Source of the DNA: an uncultured Oscillospiraceae bacterium
Lineage (GTDB): Bacteria; Bacillota; Clostridia; Oscillospirales; Oscillospiraceae
DNA: 64,000 nucleotides
Assembly (NCBI GenBank): GCA_947581795.1
Contig: CANPVS010000007.1
Location: forward strand, 1 to 64,000
Direction of reading: 5' to 3'
Part shown: piece after piece, positions 48,478-57,523 of the stretch
How the letters are laid out: every line of letters starts with the position of its first letter
Position numbering within the stretch: position 1 is the stretch's first letter
Notes under the pieces: generated by a model
Database searches by the model: none
The model's input: the letters and a program-made list of their open reading frames with translations, nothing else
Told to the model about the DNA's origin: nothing
Translations under genes and position numbers: made by a program

Positions 48478-50460
48478 TTATGAGATGTCCGCCAGTTCCA
48501 GATATTTATAGCCCTCTTTGGCGATGTGCTCCTTGCGGCCGTCCAGGTCGTTGCCCTCGAACAGCTCGAAGTAGTAGGCCGTGCGCTGGGCCTCCTCGGG
48601 CATGACCCGGATGAGGCGGCGGGTCTCGGGGTTCATGGTGGTGAGCCACATCATCTCCGCGGAGTTCTCGCCCAGGCCCTTGGAGCGGTTGACGGCGAAT
48701 TTTGCCTTGCCCAGCTCCTCCACGATCCTGTTCTTCTCCCCGTCGGAGTAGGCGTACCAGGTCTTCTCCCGGCAGGTGATCTCGTAAAGGGGCGACTCGG
48801 CGATGTACACGTACCCCTCTTTGATCAGGGTGGGGGTCAGCCGCCAGAGCATGGTGAGGATGAGGGTGCGTATCTGAAAGCCGTCCACGTCCGCGTCGGT
48901 GCAGATGACCACCTTGTTCCACCGGAGGTTTGAAAGGTCGAAGTTATTCAGCTCCTTGCCGTGCTTTTCCACCTCCACGCCGCAGCCCAGGACCTTCAAT
49001 AGGTCCGTGATGATGTCGCTTTTGAAGATGCGGCCGTAGTCGGCCTTGAGGCAGTTGAGTATTTTACCGCGCACGGGCATGATGCCCTGGAACTCCGCGT
49101 CCCGGCCCATCTTGCAGGAGCCCAGGGCGCTGTCGCCCTCCACGATGTACAGCTCCCGGCGCTCCGGGTCCCGGCTGCGGCAGTCCACGAACTTCTCCAC
49201 CCGGCTCACGATATCCATGGAGCCGGTGAGTTTTTTCTTCATATTGAGCCTCTGGCGCTCCGCCTGCTCCCGGCTGCGCTTGTTGATGAGCACCTGCTCG
49301 GCCATTTTGTCCGCTTCGGCCTTGTGCTCGATGCACCAGATCTCCAGCTTCTCCCGGAAGAAATCGGTCATGGCCTCCTGGATGAAGCGGTTGGTGATGG
49401 CCTTTTTCGTCTGGTTGGCGTAGCTTGTTTGGGTGGAGAAGCAGTTGGTCACCAGCACCAGGCAGTCCTGCACGTCCTGGAAGGAGATCTTGGACTCGTT
49501 TTTCTGGTACTTGCCGATCTTCTTGATGTAGGCGTCGATGGCGTAGACAAAGCCCAGACGGGCCGCCTTGTCCGGCGCGCCGCCGTGCTCCAGCCAGGAG
49601 GAGTTGTGGTAGTATTCCAGCAGGTTCACCCGGTTGGAGAAGCAGAAGGCCGCCGTGAGCTTGACCTTGTAGTCGGCCATGTCCTCCCGGTCCCGGCCCC
49701 GGCGCTCCGCCTCGATGAACACCGGCGCGGTGAGGCCGTTTTCCCCCACCGTCTCCGCCACGTAGTCCAGAATGCCGTTGTCGTAGAGGTAGTCGGTGGT
49801 CTCGAACTTGCTGCCGTGCTGGATGCGCAGCCGGAAGGTGACCCCCGCGTTCACCACTGCCTGGCGGCGGAGAGTGTCCCGGAACCACTCCTCGGGGATG
49901 TCGTTGTCCGTGAATACGGCGAGGTCCGGCTTCCAGCGATGGGTGGTGCCGGTCTTCTTCCTGTCCATGGGGGACTTTTTGAGACCGCCCACGATCTCGC
50001 CTTTTTCAAAGTGCAGGTCGTAGCGGCTGCCGTCCCGCCACACGGTCACGTCCATGTACTCGGAGGCGTACTGGGTGGCGCAGGCGCCCAGGCCGTTCAG
50101 GCCCAGGGAGTACTCGTAGCTCTCGCCCTCGTCGTTGTCGTATTTGCCGCCGGCGTACAGCTCGCAGTACACAAGCTCCCAGTTGTACCGCCCCTCGGCG
50201 GCGTTGTAGTCCACCGGGCAGCCCCGGCCGAAGTCCTCCACCTGGATGGACTTATCCTCGAACCGGGTGACGGTGATGATGTCGCCGAAGCCCGCCCGGG
50301 CCTCGTCGATGGAGTTGGACAGTATCTCGAATACGGAGTGCTCGCAGCCCTCCAGCCCGTCGGAGCCGAAGATGACGCTGGGGCGCTTGCGCACCCGGTC
50401 CGCGCCCTTCAGCTGGCTGATGGATTCGTTGCCGTATTCTTCCTTCTTTGCCTTTGCCAT
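48478..50460 (-). CDS. parE: Type IIA DNA topoisomerase subunit B (ParE/GyrB family)
   Basis: This is the 660-aa ATPase subunit. The GHKL fold shows EILSNSIDEARAGFGDII, EDFGRGCPVDY and SLGLNGLGACATQYASEY. The Toprim domain shows LYIVEGDSALGSCKMGRD and VICTDADVDGFQIRTLILT, with the Glu and DxD metal ligands, and SKGLGENSAEMMWLTTM near the end. Lengths fit a compact ParE. It is the first gene of the operon with the YARHG protein and parC. Separate gyrA/gyrB genes would be expected elsewhere. Confidence 0.92.
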   Translation of the reverse strand: MAKAKKEEYGNESISQLKGADRVRKRPSVIFGSDGLEGCEHSVFEILSNSIDEARAGFGDIITVTRFEDKSIQVEDFGRGCPVDYNAAEGRYNWELVYCELYAGGKYDNDEGESYEYSLGLNGLGACATQYASEYMDVTVWRDGSRYDLHFEKGEIVGGLKKSPMDRKKTGTTHRWKPDLAVFTDNDIPEEWFRDTLRRQAVVNAGVTFRLRIQHGSKFETTDYLYDNGILDYVAETVGENGLTAPVFIEAERRGRDREDMADYKVKLTAAFCFSNRVNLLEYYHNSSWLEHGGAPDKAARLGFVYAIDAYIKKIGKYQKNESKISFQDVQDCLVLVTNCFSTQTSYANQTKKAITNRFIQEAMTDFFREKLEIWCIEHKAEADKMAEQVLINKRSREQAERQRLNMKKKLTGSMDIVSRVEKFVDCRSRDPERRELYIVEGDSALGSCKMGRDAEFQGIMPVRGKILNCLKADYGRIFKSDIITDLLKVLGCGVEVEKHGKELNNFDLSNLRWNKVVICTDADVDGFQIRTLILTMLWRLTPTLIKEGYVYIAESPLYEITCREKTWYAYSDGEKNRIVEELGKAKFAVNRSKGLGENSAEMMWLTTMNPETRRLIRVMPEEAQRTAYYFELFEGNDLDGRKEHIAKEGYKYLELADIS

Positions 50461-50797
50461 AGTTTCCTCATTTCAATGATATGAACTGCTCGCCAGGAAT
50501 GAATCCCGGCGGCAGAAAGTCAAAAGCCTGTTGTTTTGCGGCTTTTGACTTTGACGCGCGGGAATGCCGCGCGGCTCGCCCTGACCGGGCTTCGCTCACG
50601 CATACCTACATCTGGTGTTTAAGTGGACATAATCTACCAATTATAACCACAGTATACCATATTTAAGAAAAAAAGCAAGAAGAAGGCGGGGACCGAAGCC
50701 CCCGCCTGAGATGGATACGCGTTTTTCTCTCTGGGGATAGTATACGTCTAAATCCGGCGGAAGGCAAATACAATTTATGGAAAGGGGGACACGCCTT
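50461..50797. other. parE-bofA intergenic region
   Basis: The two genes are divergent. A 13-bp hairpin, AAAGTCAAAAGCC/GGCTTTTGACTTT (about 50516-50552), and a GCGCGG/CCGCGC pair (about 50557-50575) lie in the first half; the second half is AT-rich and must hold the promoters. No gene is seen. Confidence 0.5.
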
Positions 50798-51073
50798 ATG
50801 ATACCCATACCGGACAATGTGCTGAAAGCCCTGTGCGCGGGCGTGGGGCTGGCGTTCATCTGGAGGGCCGGGGCCCTGGCGGGACAGGTGAAGAACTGGA
50901 AGGGCCGGACGGCGCTGCACGCCGCGTCGGGGCTGGTAGCCCTGTTCACGGCGGACCTGCTGGGGGCGCTGGCGGGCTTGGGCGTGGGTCTGAACGGCCT
51001 GACCCTGCCCGTATCCGCCCTGCTGGGCGTGCCCGGGGTGGGCCTTCTCTGGGCGGTGAAGTATCTGCTATAA
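50798..51073 (+). CDS. bofA: BofA-family pro-sigma-K processing inhibitor
   Basis: This is a 91-aa membrane protein related to BofA, which holds the SpoIVFB protease inactive in the mother cell until a forespore signal arrives. It has two or three hydrophobic helices and the family's C-terminal pattern GVGLNGLTLPVSALLGVPGV, followed by GLLWAVKYLL. The start at 50798 has AAAGGGGG upstream; the earlier in-frame ATG does not. Its presence together with dpaAB supports an intact sporulation programme. Confidence 0.85.
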   Translation: MIPIPDNVLKALCAGVGLAFIWRAGALAGQVKNWKGRTALHAASGLVALFTADLLGALAGLGVGLNGLTLPVSALLGVPGVGLLWAVKYLL

Positions 51074-51162
51074 AATGGGCATTTTGCTGTTGCGATTTAC
51101 TAAAGGAAAGCGAAAAAGCCCCGGAACGGTTTATCTATTCCTACAAAATCTGCCCTGAGCGG

Positions 51163-51191
51163 TTGACAGGGCGCAAAAGCGATGGTATCAT
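51163..51191 (+). promoter_or_regulatory. Promoter of the lysine transporter operon
   Basis: TTGACA (51163-51168) and TATCAT (51186-51191) have a 17-bp spacer. The transcript would begin near 51198, just ahead of the riboswitch. Confidence 0.8.
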
Positions 51192-51211
51192 ACGCTCGAA
51201 AATTGAATCGC

Positions 51212-51376
51212 TTGAACAGAGGCGCGGTTTTCAAGAGTATCCGCTCCCAAGGCCAGACAGCCGGGACCGGGGAAAGGGAACGCCGCCGAAGCGAGTGGAG
51301 AGTGTCTGCTCCCCTCCCGCTGGGCCGACGGAGAACATCCGCCGGACTGTCACATGAATTTGTGGAGCGCTGTCAT
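51212..51376 (+). ncRNA. Lysine riboswitch (L box)
   Basis: The conserved lysine-aptamer blocks appear in order: ACAGAGGCGCGG (51215-), CAAGAGTATC, GGGGAAAGGG (51269-), GCCGCCGAAGCGA (51282-), CTGGGCCG, GGACTGTCACAT (51344-) and TGTGGAGCGCTGT (51361-51373). The five-helix junction can be drawn. In this class lysine binding stabilises the aptamer and lets the terminator form, so uptake genes are shut off when lysine is plentiful. An anti-terminator candidate is GAATCGCTT at 51205-51213, complementary to the 3' side of the terminator. Confidence 0.93.
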
Positions 51377-51419
51377 GGCCGATGGAAAGCCCCTCGCGGG
51401 CGCAACCTGAGATTTCCGT

Positions 51420-51448
51420 GGATCGCTTGACAAAGCGATCCAATTTTT
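51420..51448 (+). terminator. Riboswitch-controlled terminator
   Basis: GGATCGCTT (51420-51428) pairs with AAGCGATCC (51433-51441), followed by AATTTTT. It lies between aptamer and coding region. Confidence 0.88.
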
Positions 51449-51528
51449 GTTCCCGGCGGGAGGGGCGCCGCCGCCGGAAACAAATTCAAACGGCGCCGGA
51501 AAGAATTTTTAAAAGGGAGAACAAGAAA

Positions 51529-52443
51529 ATGAGAAGAATCACCGCTATCCTGATGGCCCTGTGCCTGATGCTCAGCCTGAGCGTCACCGCCTTCGCCGCC
51601 GAGGCCGAAGAGGCCGCCGAGACCGAAGAGGTCACTATCCCCGAAGTCCCCGACTTCACCGACGTGGACACCAGCGCCATCCCCGGCCTGGAAGACGGCG
51701 TGTTCACCGTGGGCATGGAGTGCGCCTACGCCCCCTACAACTGGACCCAGATGGACGACTCCAACGGCGCCGTGCCCATCGTCAACAACCCCGGCGCCTA
51801 TGCCAACGGCTACGACGTGATGATGGCCCAGCGCATCTGCGACGCCTACGGCTGGGACCTTGAGGTCATGGCCGTGGATTGGGGCGGGCTCTGCCCGGCG
51901 CTGGCCTCCGGCACTCTGGACGCCAACATCGCCGGTCAGTCCATGACCGCCGACCGGCTGCAGGAAGTGGACATGGCGGGCCCCTACATCTACGCCTCCA
52001 TCGTGTGCGTGACCAAGGCGGACAGCGATTTCGCCAACGCCCAGGGTCTGAGCGACCTGGCCGGCGGCACCTGCACCGCCCAGACCGGCACCATCTGGTA
52101 TGACACCTGCCTGCCCCAGATCGAGGGCGCCGAGATCATGCCCGAGTCCGAGACCGCGCCGGCCATGATCATGGCCGTGGAGAGCGGCACCGTGGACTTC
52201 ATCTGCACCGATATGCCCACCGCCCTGGGCGCTGTGAGCACCTATGACGATCTGGTCATCCTGGACTTCTCCGGCTCCGACGACGACTTCGACGTGTCCG
52301 AGGAGGAGGTCAACATCGGCATCTCCGTCCTGAAGGGCAACACCGAGCTGCTGGACGCCATCAACGCCGTGGTGGGCGAGATGAACGCCGATCAGTTCAA
52401 CGCCCTCATGGACCAGGCCATCGCCGTACAGCCTGAGGTGTAA
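51529..52443 (+). CDS. Lysine (basic amino acid) ABC transporter substrate-binding protein
   Basis: This is a 304-aa extracellular solute-binding protein, family 3. A signal peptide (ILMALCLMLSLSVTAFAA) is cut after AFAA; there is no lipobox Cys, which is unusual for a Gram-positive binding protein. The mature part has FTVGMECAYAPYNW, the ligand-binding YANGYDVMMAQRICDAYGW and GQSMTADRLQEVDMAGPY. The L box upstream makes lysine the likely substrate. A Family 2 half repeat follows before the permease gene. Confidence 0.9.
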   Translation: MRRITAILMALCLMLSLSVTAFAAEAEEAAETEEVTIPEVPDFTDVDTSAIPGLEDGVFTVGMECAYAPYNWTQMDDSNGAVPIVNNPGAYANGYDVMMAQRICDAYGWDLEVMAVDWGGLCPALASGTLDANIAGQSMTADRLQEVDMAGPYIYASIVCVTKADSDFANAQGLSDLAGGTCTAQTGTIWYDTCLPQIEGAEIMPESETAPAMIMAVESGTVDFICTDMPTALGAVSTYDDLVILDFSGSDDDFDVSEEEVNIGISVLKGNTELLDAINAVVGEMNADQFNALMDQAIAVQPEV

Positions 52444-52454
52444 GAACATTCTGA

Positions 52455-52527
52455 GACTGGGGGAGAGATAACGGTCTCTCCCTCAGTCAGCGCCACGGCG
52501 CTGACAGCTCCCTCGTCAGAGGGAGCC
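52455..52527. repeat. Family 2 repeat, partial, inside the lysine transporter operon
   Basis: GACTGGGGGAGAG...CTCTCCCTCAGTC forms a stem, and GACAGCTCCCTCGTCAGAGG is one full arm with tip AGCGCCACGGCGCT. The left outer arm is missing. The hairpins separate the binding-protein gene from the permease and ATPase. Confidence 0.75.
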
Positions 52528-52571
52528 TTTCGATATAGTGCGCCTGCGGCGCAACGAAAAGGAGCTTCCCT

Positions 52572-53456
52572 GTGAATAAATTCGCCAAGCTCATCGACGA
52601 TATCTCCCTGCTGTGGGGGACATACATGCCCGCCTACCTGACGGGCATCCGCAACACCCTCATCGTGGCCATTGCCGCCACCCTGGCCGGGTGCGTCATC
52701 GGCTTTCTCTGCGGTATCCTCAACACCATCCCCCACAGCAAGACGGACAACCCGGTGAAGCGGTTCGTCCTGGCGGCCATCCGGGTGATGGTCCGGATAT
52801 ACGTGGAGGTCTTCCGGGGCACCCCCATGGTGCTCCAGGCGGTGTTCATCTACTATGGCCTGCCCTACTTCACCGACGGGGCCGTGGCCTTCAAGGGCAA
52901 CAGCGGCATCTGGATCGCGTCCTTGCTGGTGGTGTCCATCAACACCGGCGCCTACATGGCCGAGTCCGTCCGGGGCGGCATCATCTCCATCGACCCGGGC
53001 CAGACCGAGGGCGCCAAGGCCATCGGCATGACCCACGTGCAGACCATGATGAACGTCATCCTGCCCCAGGCCCTGAGGAACATCATTCCCCAGATCGGCA
53101 ACAACTTCATCATCAACATCAAGGACACCTCCGTGATGTTCGTCATCGGCTTCGTGGAGTTTTTCGCCACCCACCGGAACATCGTGGGCAACAACCTGAA
53201 ATACTTCCCCTCCGCCGCCATCGAGATGGTGGGGTACCTGTGCCTGACCCTGGCGGCCAGCTTCCTGCTGCGGTGGCTGGAAAAGCACCTGGACGGCTCG
53301 GACAACTATGAGCTGGTGAACGACGACCGGCTGGTCATGGCCGCGGGCACCTACAATTACCCCGACAAGGGCACGCCCTTCGACGAGCGGCACAAGCCCT
53401 CCCGGGACCAGGTGATCCAGGAGGTCAAATTCGGCAAGCAGAGGGGGGACCGGTGA
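52572..53456 (+). CDS. Amino acid ABC transporter permease
   Basis: This is a 294-aa permease of the HisMQ family. It has membrane helices at about 20-40, 58-80, 92-115, 195-215 and 220-245. The EAA loop, which docks on the ATPase, is [40 protein letters not shown] is typical. An extra hydrophilic C-terminal tail of about 50 residues follows. The start is GTG 52572 with AAAGGAG upstream. It is followed after one base by the ATPase gene. Confidence 0.93.
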   Translation: MNKFAKLIDDISLLWGTYMPAYLTGIRNTLIVAIAATLAGCVIGFLCGILNTIPHSKTDNPVKRFVLAAIRVMVRIYVEVFRGTPMVLQAVFIYYGLPYFTDGAVAFKGNSGIWIASLLVVSINTGAYMAESVRGGIISIDPGQTEGAKAIGMTHVQTMMNVILPQALRNIIPQIGNNFIINIKDTSVMFVIGFVEFFATHRNIVGNNLKYFPSAAIEMVGYLCLTLAASFLLRWLEKHLDGSDNYELVNDDRLVMAAGTYNYPDKGTPFDERHKPSRDQVIQEVKFGKQRGDR

Positions 53457-53457
53457 C

Positions 53458-54198
53458 ATGGCAGATACCATCCTTGAAATACGCCACCTGTCCAAGAGCT
53501 TCGGCTCCCACGAGGTGCTCAAAGACATCGACTTTACCGTCTCCAAGGGGGACGTGACCGCCATCATCGGCGCCTCCGGCTCCGGCAAGAGCACCCTTCT
53601 GCGGTGTGTGAACCTGCTGGAGACCCCAACCAGCGGCGAGATCCTCTTCCACGGCAGGGACGTGACCGGCCGGGGGGTGAACGCCCCGGAGTACCGCTCC
53701 CACGTGGGCATGGTGTTCCAGTCCTTCAACCTCTTCAACAACATGACCGTGCTCAAAAACTGCATGGTGGGCCAGATGAAGGTGCTGAAAAAATCCCAGG
53801 CCGAGGCCAGGGAGAACGCCATCCGGTATTTGCAGCAGGTGGGCATGGCCCCCTACATCAACGCCAAGCCCCGGCAGCTGTCCGGCGGCCAGAAGCAGCG
53901 GGTGGCCATCGCCCGGGCCCTGGCCATGGGCCCGGAGGTGCTGCTGTTCGACGAGCCCACCTCCGCCCTGGACCCGGAGATGGTGGGCGAGGTGCTGGCG
54001 GTCATGCAGGACCTGGCGTCCGGCGGCATGACCATGCTGGTGGTGACCCACGAGATGGCCTTCGCCCGGGACGTGTCCACCCAGGTGGTGTACATGAACC
54101 AGGGGGTCATCTGCGAGCAGGGCCCCCCGGCCCAGGTGCTGGGCGACCCCCAGAAGCAGGAGACGAAGGATTTCCTCTCCCGGTTTAGAAACAACTGA
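53458..54198 (+). CDS. Amino acid ABC transporter ATP-binding protein
   Basis: This is a 246-aa ATPase of the GlnQ/HisP group. Walker A is [14 protein letters not shown] loop [10 protein letters not shown], signature [15 protein letters not shown], Walker [20 protein letters not shown] and switch His in [11 protein letters not shown]. The complex with the permease and binding protein is complete, and the operon is controlled by the lysine riboswitch. Confidence 0.96.
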   Translation: MADTILEIRHLSKSFGSHEVLKDIDFTVSKGDVTAIIGASGSGKSTLLRCVNLLETPTSGEILFHGRDVTGRGVNAPEYRSHVGMVFQSFNLFNNMTVLKNCMVGQMKVLKKSQAEARENAIRYLQQVGMAPYINAKPRQLSGGQKQRVAIARALAMGPEVLLFDEPTSALDPEMVGEVLAVMQDLASGGMTMLVVTHEMAFARDVSTQVVYMNQGVICEQGPPAQVLGDPQKQETKDFLSRFRNN

Positions 54199-54207
54199 CA
54201 AAACAAA

Positions 54208-54318
54208 GCCTCCCTCTGACGAGGGAGGTGGCGTGGCGACAGCCGCGACGGAGGGAGAGAAATAAATCTCTCTCCCCCAGTCTCGCTTCGCTCGACAGCC
54301 CCCTCGTCAGAGGGGGCC
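54208..54318. repeat. Family 2 repeat after the transporter operon
   Basis: CCTCCCTCTGACGAGGGAGG with tip GCGTGGCGACAGCCGC, then CTCTCCCCCAGTC with tip TCGCTTCGCTCGA, ending CCCCCTCGTCAGAGGGGGCC and TTCTTTTT. It probably ends the operon. The next 200 bp are AT-rich leader and promoter sequence of RNase Y. Confidence 0.85.
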
Positions 54319-54516
54319 TTCTTTTTGCCTGTACTATTTTTTGGAAAATAAAAGAAGTTTATACTTGACATAAAAACAAAACGGCATTAAAATTAATTAG
54401 TTACAGTGGGATAATTGGATGGTTTTCCTGCTGTTGCGTCCTTGATTTATCGGATGGGGTGCTTGATACCCGCCGTATGCGAAAACTGAATAGGATAGGA
54501 GGTGTGTATACTTACA

Positions 54517-56058
54517 ATGCCTGTATGGTTATCAATCCTTCTTATCCTCGTGGGCCTGGTCCTGGGCTTCGGCTCGGGCGTGATATACCGCAAGCGTGTG
54601 GGCGAGCGGGAGATCGGCTCCGCGGAGGAGGAAGCGAAACGGATACTTAACGAAGCCATAAAATCCGGGGAGAGCAAGAAGCGCGAAGCGCTCCTGGAGG
54701 CAAAGGAAGAGATACACAAGAACCGCGCCGAATATGAGCGCGAGGTCAAGGAGAGACGAGCGGAGCTTTCCAAGCAGGAGCACCGCTTACAGCAGAAGGA
54801 AGAGCACCTGGACAGGAAGACCGACGCCATCGACCGGAAGAACGAGCTGCTGACCAAGAAGATCAGCGAGGTCGAGGCCCAGGAAGAAGAGGTCCAGAAG
54901 CTGAAGAACAGCCAGCTGGAGGTCCTGGAACACATCTCCGGCTACACCGCCGAGGAGGCAAAGAACCTCCTCATCGAATCCCTTGCGAGCGAGGTGACAC
55001 ACGAACAGGCCGTCAAGGTACGGGAGATCGAGGCACAATTCAAGGAGGAGGCCGACCAGCGCGCCAGGGAGGTCATCGCCCTGGCCATCCAGCGCTGCGC
55101 CGCCGACCATGCCAGCGAGGTCACCGTCTCCGTGGTGAACCTGCCCAACGATGAGATGAAGGGCCGCATCATCGGCCGCGAGGGGCGGAACATCCGCTCC
55201 ATCGAAAATCTCACCGGTGTGGACCTCATCATCGACGACACCCCGGAGGCCATCACGGTCTCCTGCTTCGACCCGGTGCGCCGCGAGGTCGCCCGGCTGG
55301 CCCTGGAGAAGCTCATCGCGGACGGTCGCATCCACCCGGCCCGCATCGAGGAAATGATCGCCAAGGCCCAGAAGGAGGTCAACGCCACCATCAAGGCCGA
55401 GGGCGAGCGGGCCGTGTTCGAGACCGGCGTCAACGGCCTGCACCCGGAGCTCATCAAGCTCCTGGGCCGGCAGAAATACCGCACCAGCTACGGCCAGAAC
55501 GTGCTGAACCACTCCATGGAGGTGGCCCATATCTCCGGGCTCATCGCCGCGGAGCTGGGCGTGGACATCGCCACCGCCAAGAGGGCGGGCCTTCTCCACG
55601 ATATCGGCAAGAGCATCGACCACGAGGTGGAGGGAAGCCACGTCACCATCGGCGTGGACATCGCCAAGAAGTATAAGGAATCCCCCGAGGTCATCCACGC
55701 CATCCACGCCCATCACGGGGACGTGGAGCCCCAGACCGTCATCGCCTGCATCGTCCAGGCCGCCGACGCCATATCCGCCAGCCGTCCCGGCGCCCGGCGG
55801 GAGAACATCGAAAACTACGTCAAGCGTCTGGAGAAGCTGGAGGAGGTGTCTATGTCCTTCCCGGGCATCGACTCCTGCTATGCCATCCAGGCGGGCCGCG
55901 AGATCCGCGTCATGGTCAAGCCCGACCAGGTCAGCGAGGACCAGATGACCCTCCTGGCCCGGGACATCGCCAAGAAGATAGAGAACGAGCTCACCTATCC
56001 CGGCCAGATCAAGGTCCATGTATTGAGGGAGACCAAGGCCGTGGAATACGCAAAATAA
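54517..56058 (+). CDS. rny: Ribonuclease Y
   Basis: RNase Y (513 aa) is the membrane-bound endoribonuclease that starts mRNA decay. A single N-terminal helix ([19 protein letters not shown]) is followed by a coiled coil at about 30-150 rich in Glu, Lys and Arg. The KH domain shows [20 protein letters not shown]. The HD domain shows [12 protein letters not shown] and [18 protein letters not shown] with the metal ligands His-Asp. The ATG at 54517 is preferred; the GTG at 54502 overlaps the AGGAGGT ribosome site. Confidence 0.96.
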   Translation: MPVWLSILLILVGLVLGFGSGVIYRKRVGEREIGSAEEEAKRILNEAIKSGESKKREALLEAKEEIHKNRAEYEREVKERRAELSKQEHRLQQKEEHLDRKTDAIDRKNELLTKKISEVEAQEEEVQKLKNSQLEVLEHISGYTAEEAKNLLIESLASEVTHEQAVKVREIEAQFKEEADQRAREVIALAIQRCAADHASEVTVSVVNLPNDEMKGRIIGREGRNIRSIENLTGVDLIIDDTPEAITVSCFDPVRREVARLALEKLIADGRIHPARIEEMIAKAQKEVNATIKAEGERAVFETGVNGLHPELIKLLGRQKYRTSYGQNVLNHSMEVAHISGLIAAELGVDIATAKRAGLLHDIGKSIDHEVEGSHVTIGVDIAKKYKESPEVIHAIHAHHGDVEPQTVIACIVQAADAISASRPGARRENIENYVKRLEKLEEVSMSFPGIDSCYAIQAGREIRVMVKPDQVSEDQMTLLARDIAKKIENELTYPGQIKVHVLRETKAVEYAK

Positions 56059-56077
56059 AGGAATATACGATACAAAG

Positions 56078-56110
56078 AAAAGGGCGCGCTGCGAAGCGCG
56101 TCCTTTCATT
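56078..56110 (+). terminator. Terminator of rny
   Basis: AAAGGGCGCGCT pairs with AGCGCGTCCTTT around GCGA, followed by CATT. Confidence 0.75.
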
Positions 56111-56116
56111 ATAGAA

Positions 56117-56231
56117 GCCTCCCTCTGACGAGGGAGGTGGCCCGGCGAAGCCGGGACGGAGGGAGAGAAGAATAATATCTCTCCCCCAGTCACCGCCAAA
56201 GGCGGCGACAGCCCCCTCGTCAGAGGGGGCC
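56117..56231. repeat. Family 2 repeat between convergent rny and the ABC operon
   Basis: CCTCCCTCTGACGAGGGAGG with tip CCCGGCGAAGCCGGG, then CTCTCCCCCAGTC with tip ACCGCCAAAGGCGG, ending CCCCCTCGTCAGAGGGGGCC and TTTTCC. Confidence 0.85.
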
Positions 56232-56247
56232 TTTTCCTTTGCCGGCC

Positions 56248-56883
56248 TTACAATTCCCGCTTTTCGTACCACCGCACGGACAGGGCCCAGCTGCCGGTGA
56301 ACAGGGCCACGGCGGCGATGGGCAGCGCCAGCACGGCCACGCTGCCGGCAAAGGCCCCCAGGCCGGCATCGCTGACGCCCAGCAGACTGGTCACCGCGCC
56401 GGAAACGCCGACGACGCAGACTGTGACGCCGAAGACGATGTGCCCCCTGGCCCAGCCCATGCGAAAGGTGACAGCCAGGCAGAGGGCCGCCGAGAGAAGG
56501 CCCGCCGCCGGCACGAAGGCGGTCAGCAGCCGGGCCTCGGCCCAGGTCCAGCCGCCCAGGGCGGCTTTCGCGCAGAACAGGGTGGCGCCGTAGGCCCACA
56601 CGGCGCCAACGATGGCCAGGGCCTCCAGATACCGGGCGCTCACCGCCTGCCTCCTGGTGCAGGGCGTGGCCTGGACGCACCGGTCCCAGTGGGAGGTCTC
56701 GGCGGCCTCAAGATTCACCACCGGCAGCATGCCTGCCCCGGCGGAGGCGCACAGGGCGAAAGTCAGGCTGGTCACCGTAGCGGCGCTGGAGATCGCCAGC
56801 AGCATGAACAGCATCGACAGCAGCGTGAACAGACGCAGGCTCCTCCTGGACCCGTACAGGTCCGCCAGCCATATCGCCTTCAT
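56248..56883 (-). CDS. ABC-2-like permease, paralogue 2
   Basis: This is a 211-aa membrane protein with about six hydrophobic helices. It starts MKAIWLADLYGSRRSLRLF and ends GSWALSVRWYEKREL. The same last 15 residues close the neighbouring gene at 56885, so the two arose by tandem duplication. Internal similarity includes the cytoplasmic TPCTRRQAVSARYLEAL. It is the last gene of a GntR-ABC operon and would form the membrane pair for the ATPase, with one base between the two permease genes. Substrate unknown. Confidence 0.8.
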   Translation of the reverse strand: MKAIWLADLYGSRRSLRLFTLLSMLFMLLAISSAATVTSLTFALCASAGAGMLPVVNLEAAETSHWDRCVQATPCTRRQAVSARYLEALAIVGAVWAYGATLFCAKAALGGWTWAEARLLTAFVPAAGLLSAALCLAVTFRMGWARGHIVFGVTVCVVGVSGAVTSLLGVSDAGLGAFAGSVAVLALPIAAVALFTGSWALSVRWYEKREL

Positions 56884-56884
56884 C

Positions 56885-57523
56885 TCACAGCTCCCGTTTT
56901 TCGTACCACCGCACGGACAGGGCCCAGCTGCCGATGAACAGGACCACCGGGACCGCCACCGCCAGGACCGCCAGCAGGGGCATGGACAGCTCCGGCAGGT
57001 GGTCCAGACTGGCCAGCCCGGCCAACGCACCCCCGACGCCGGCGGCCATCAATATCACCATGGCGATATAGATGACGCGGCCCTTGGCGCTGCCCCAGCG
57101 GAACAGGGTGGGCAGACTCACGGCAGGGGCCAGCAGCCCCATGATCAACAGCAGGACCGACTGGACCGCCATCATCTGCCAGGTCATCCGGCCCAGGACC
57201 GCCAGCACTGCGTAGAGCAGGACAAAGGGGATCCAGGTGGCGGCGAAGCTGGCCATGGTGATGGCATATTTTCCCGTTACCTGGTCCCGGCGGGTGCAGG
57301 GCAGGGTCTGGGCGCAGATGTTCCAGCGGCTGCCCTCGTCCAACTGCAGCAGGCTCATGCCCATCATGGAGCACATAAAGACCGCGTACATGGGGAAGAA
57401 GGTGCCCAGATTGTTGTCCCCGCTGGAGAAGGCCGTGATGCCCATGGCGACGATGAGAAAGAGGCCGTAGAATTTGAAATTGATCCAGAGCTGATAGAGA
57501 TCGGCCAAAAACAGGGCTTTCAT
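56885..57523 (-). CDS. ABC-2-like permease, paralogue 1
   Basis: This is a 212-aa membrane protein with about six helices. It starts MKALFLADLYQLWINFKFYG. AQTLPCTRRDQVTGKYAITM corresponds to TPCTRRQAV in paralogue 2, and the C-terminus is shared with it. Transporters of this kind often export lantibiotics or other cell-wall-active compounds, as in the YtrA-type operons. It overlaps the ATPase gene by 4 bp. Confidence 0.82.
   Translation of the reverse strand: MKALFLADLYQLWINFKFYGLFLIVAMGITAFSSGDNNLGTFFPMYAVFMCSMMGMSLLQLDEGSRWNICAQTLPCTRRDQVTGKYAITMASFAATWIPFVLLYAVLAVLGRMTWQMMAVQSVLLLIMGLLAPAVSLPTLFRWGSAKGRVIYIAMVILMAAGVGGALAGLASLDHLPELSMPLLAVLAVAVPVVLFIGSWALSVRWYEKREL

Noticed and set aside
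54787-56199. A 470-codon minus-strand frame opposite RNase Y.
   Set aside because: RNase Y motifs are all present on the plus strand; the antisense product is compositionally odd and unrelated to known proteins.
16667-56231. A CRISPR array, because of many near-identical short repeats.
   Set aside because: The repeats are dispersed over 40 kb, are self-complementary pairs of hairpins, have no regular spacers, and no cas genes are present.
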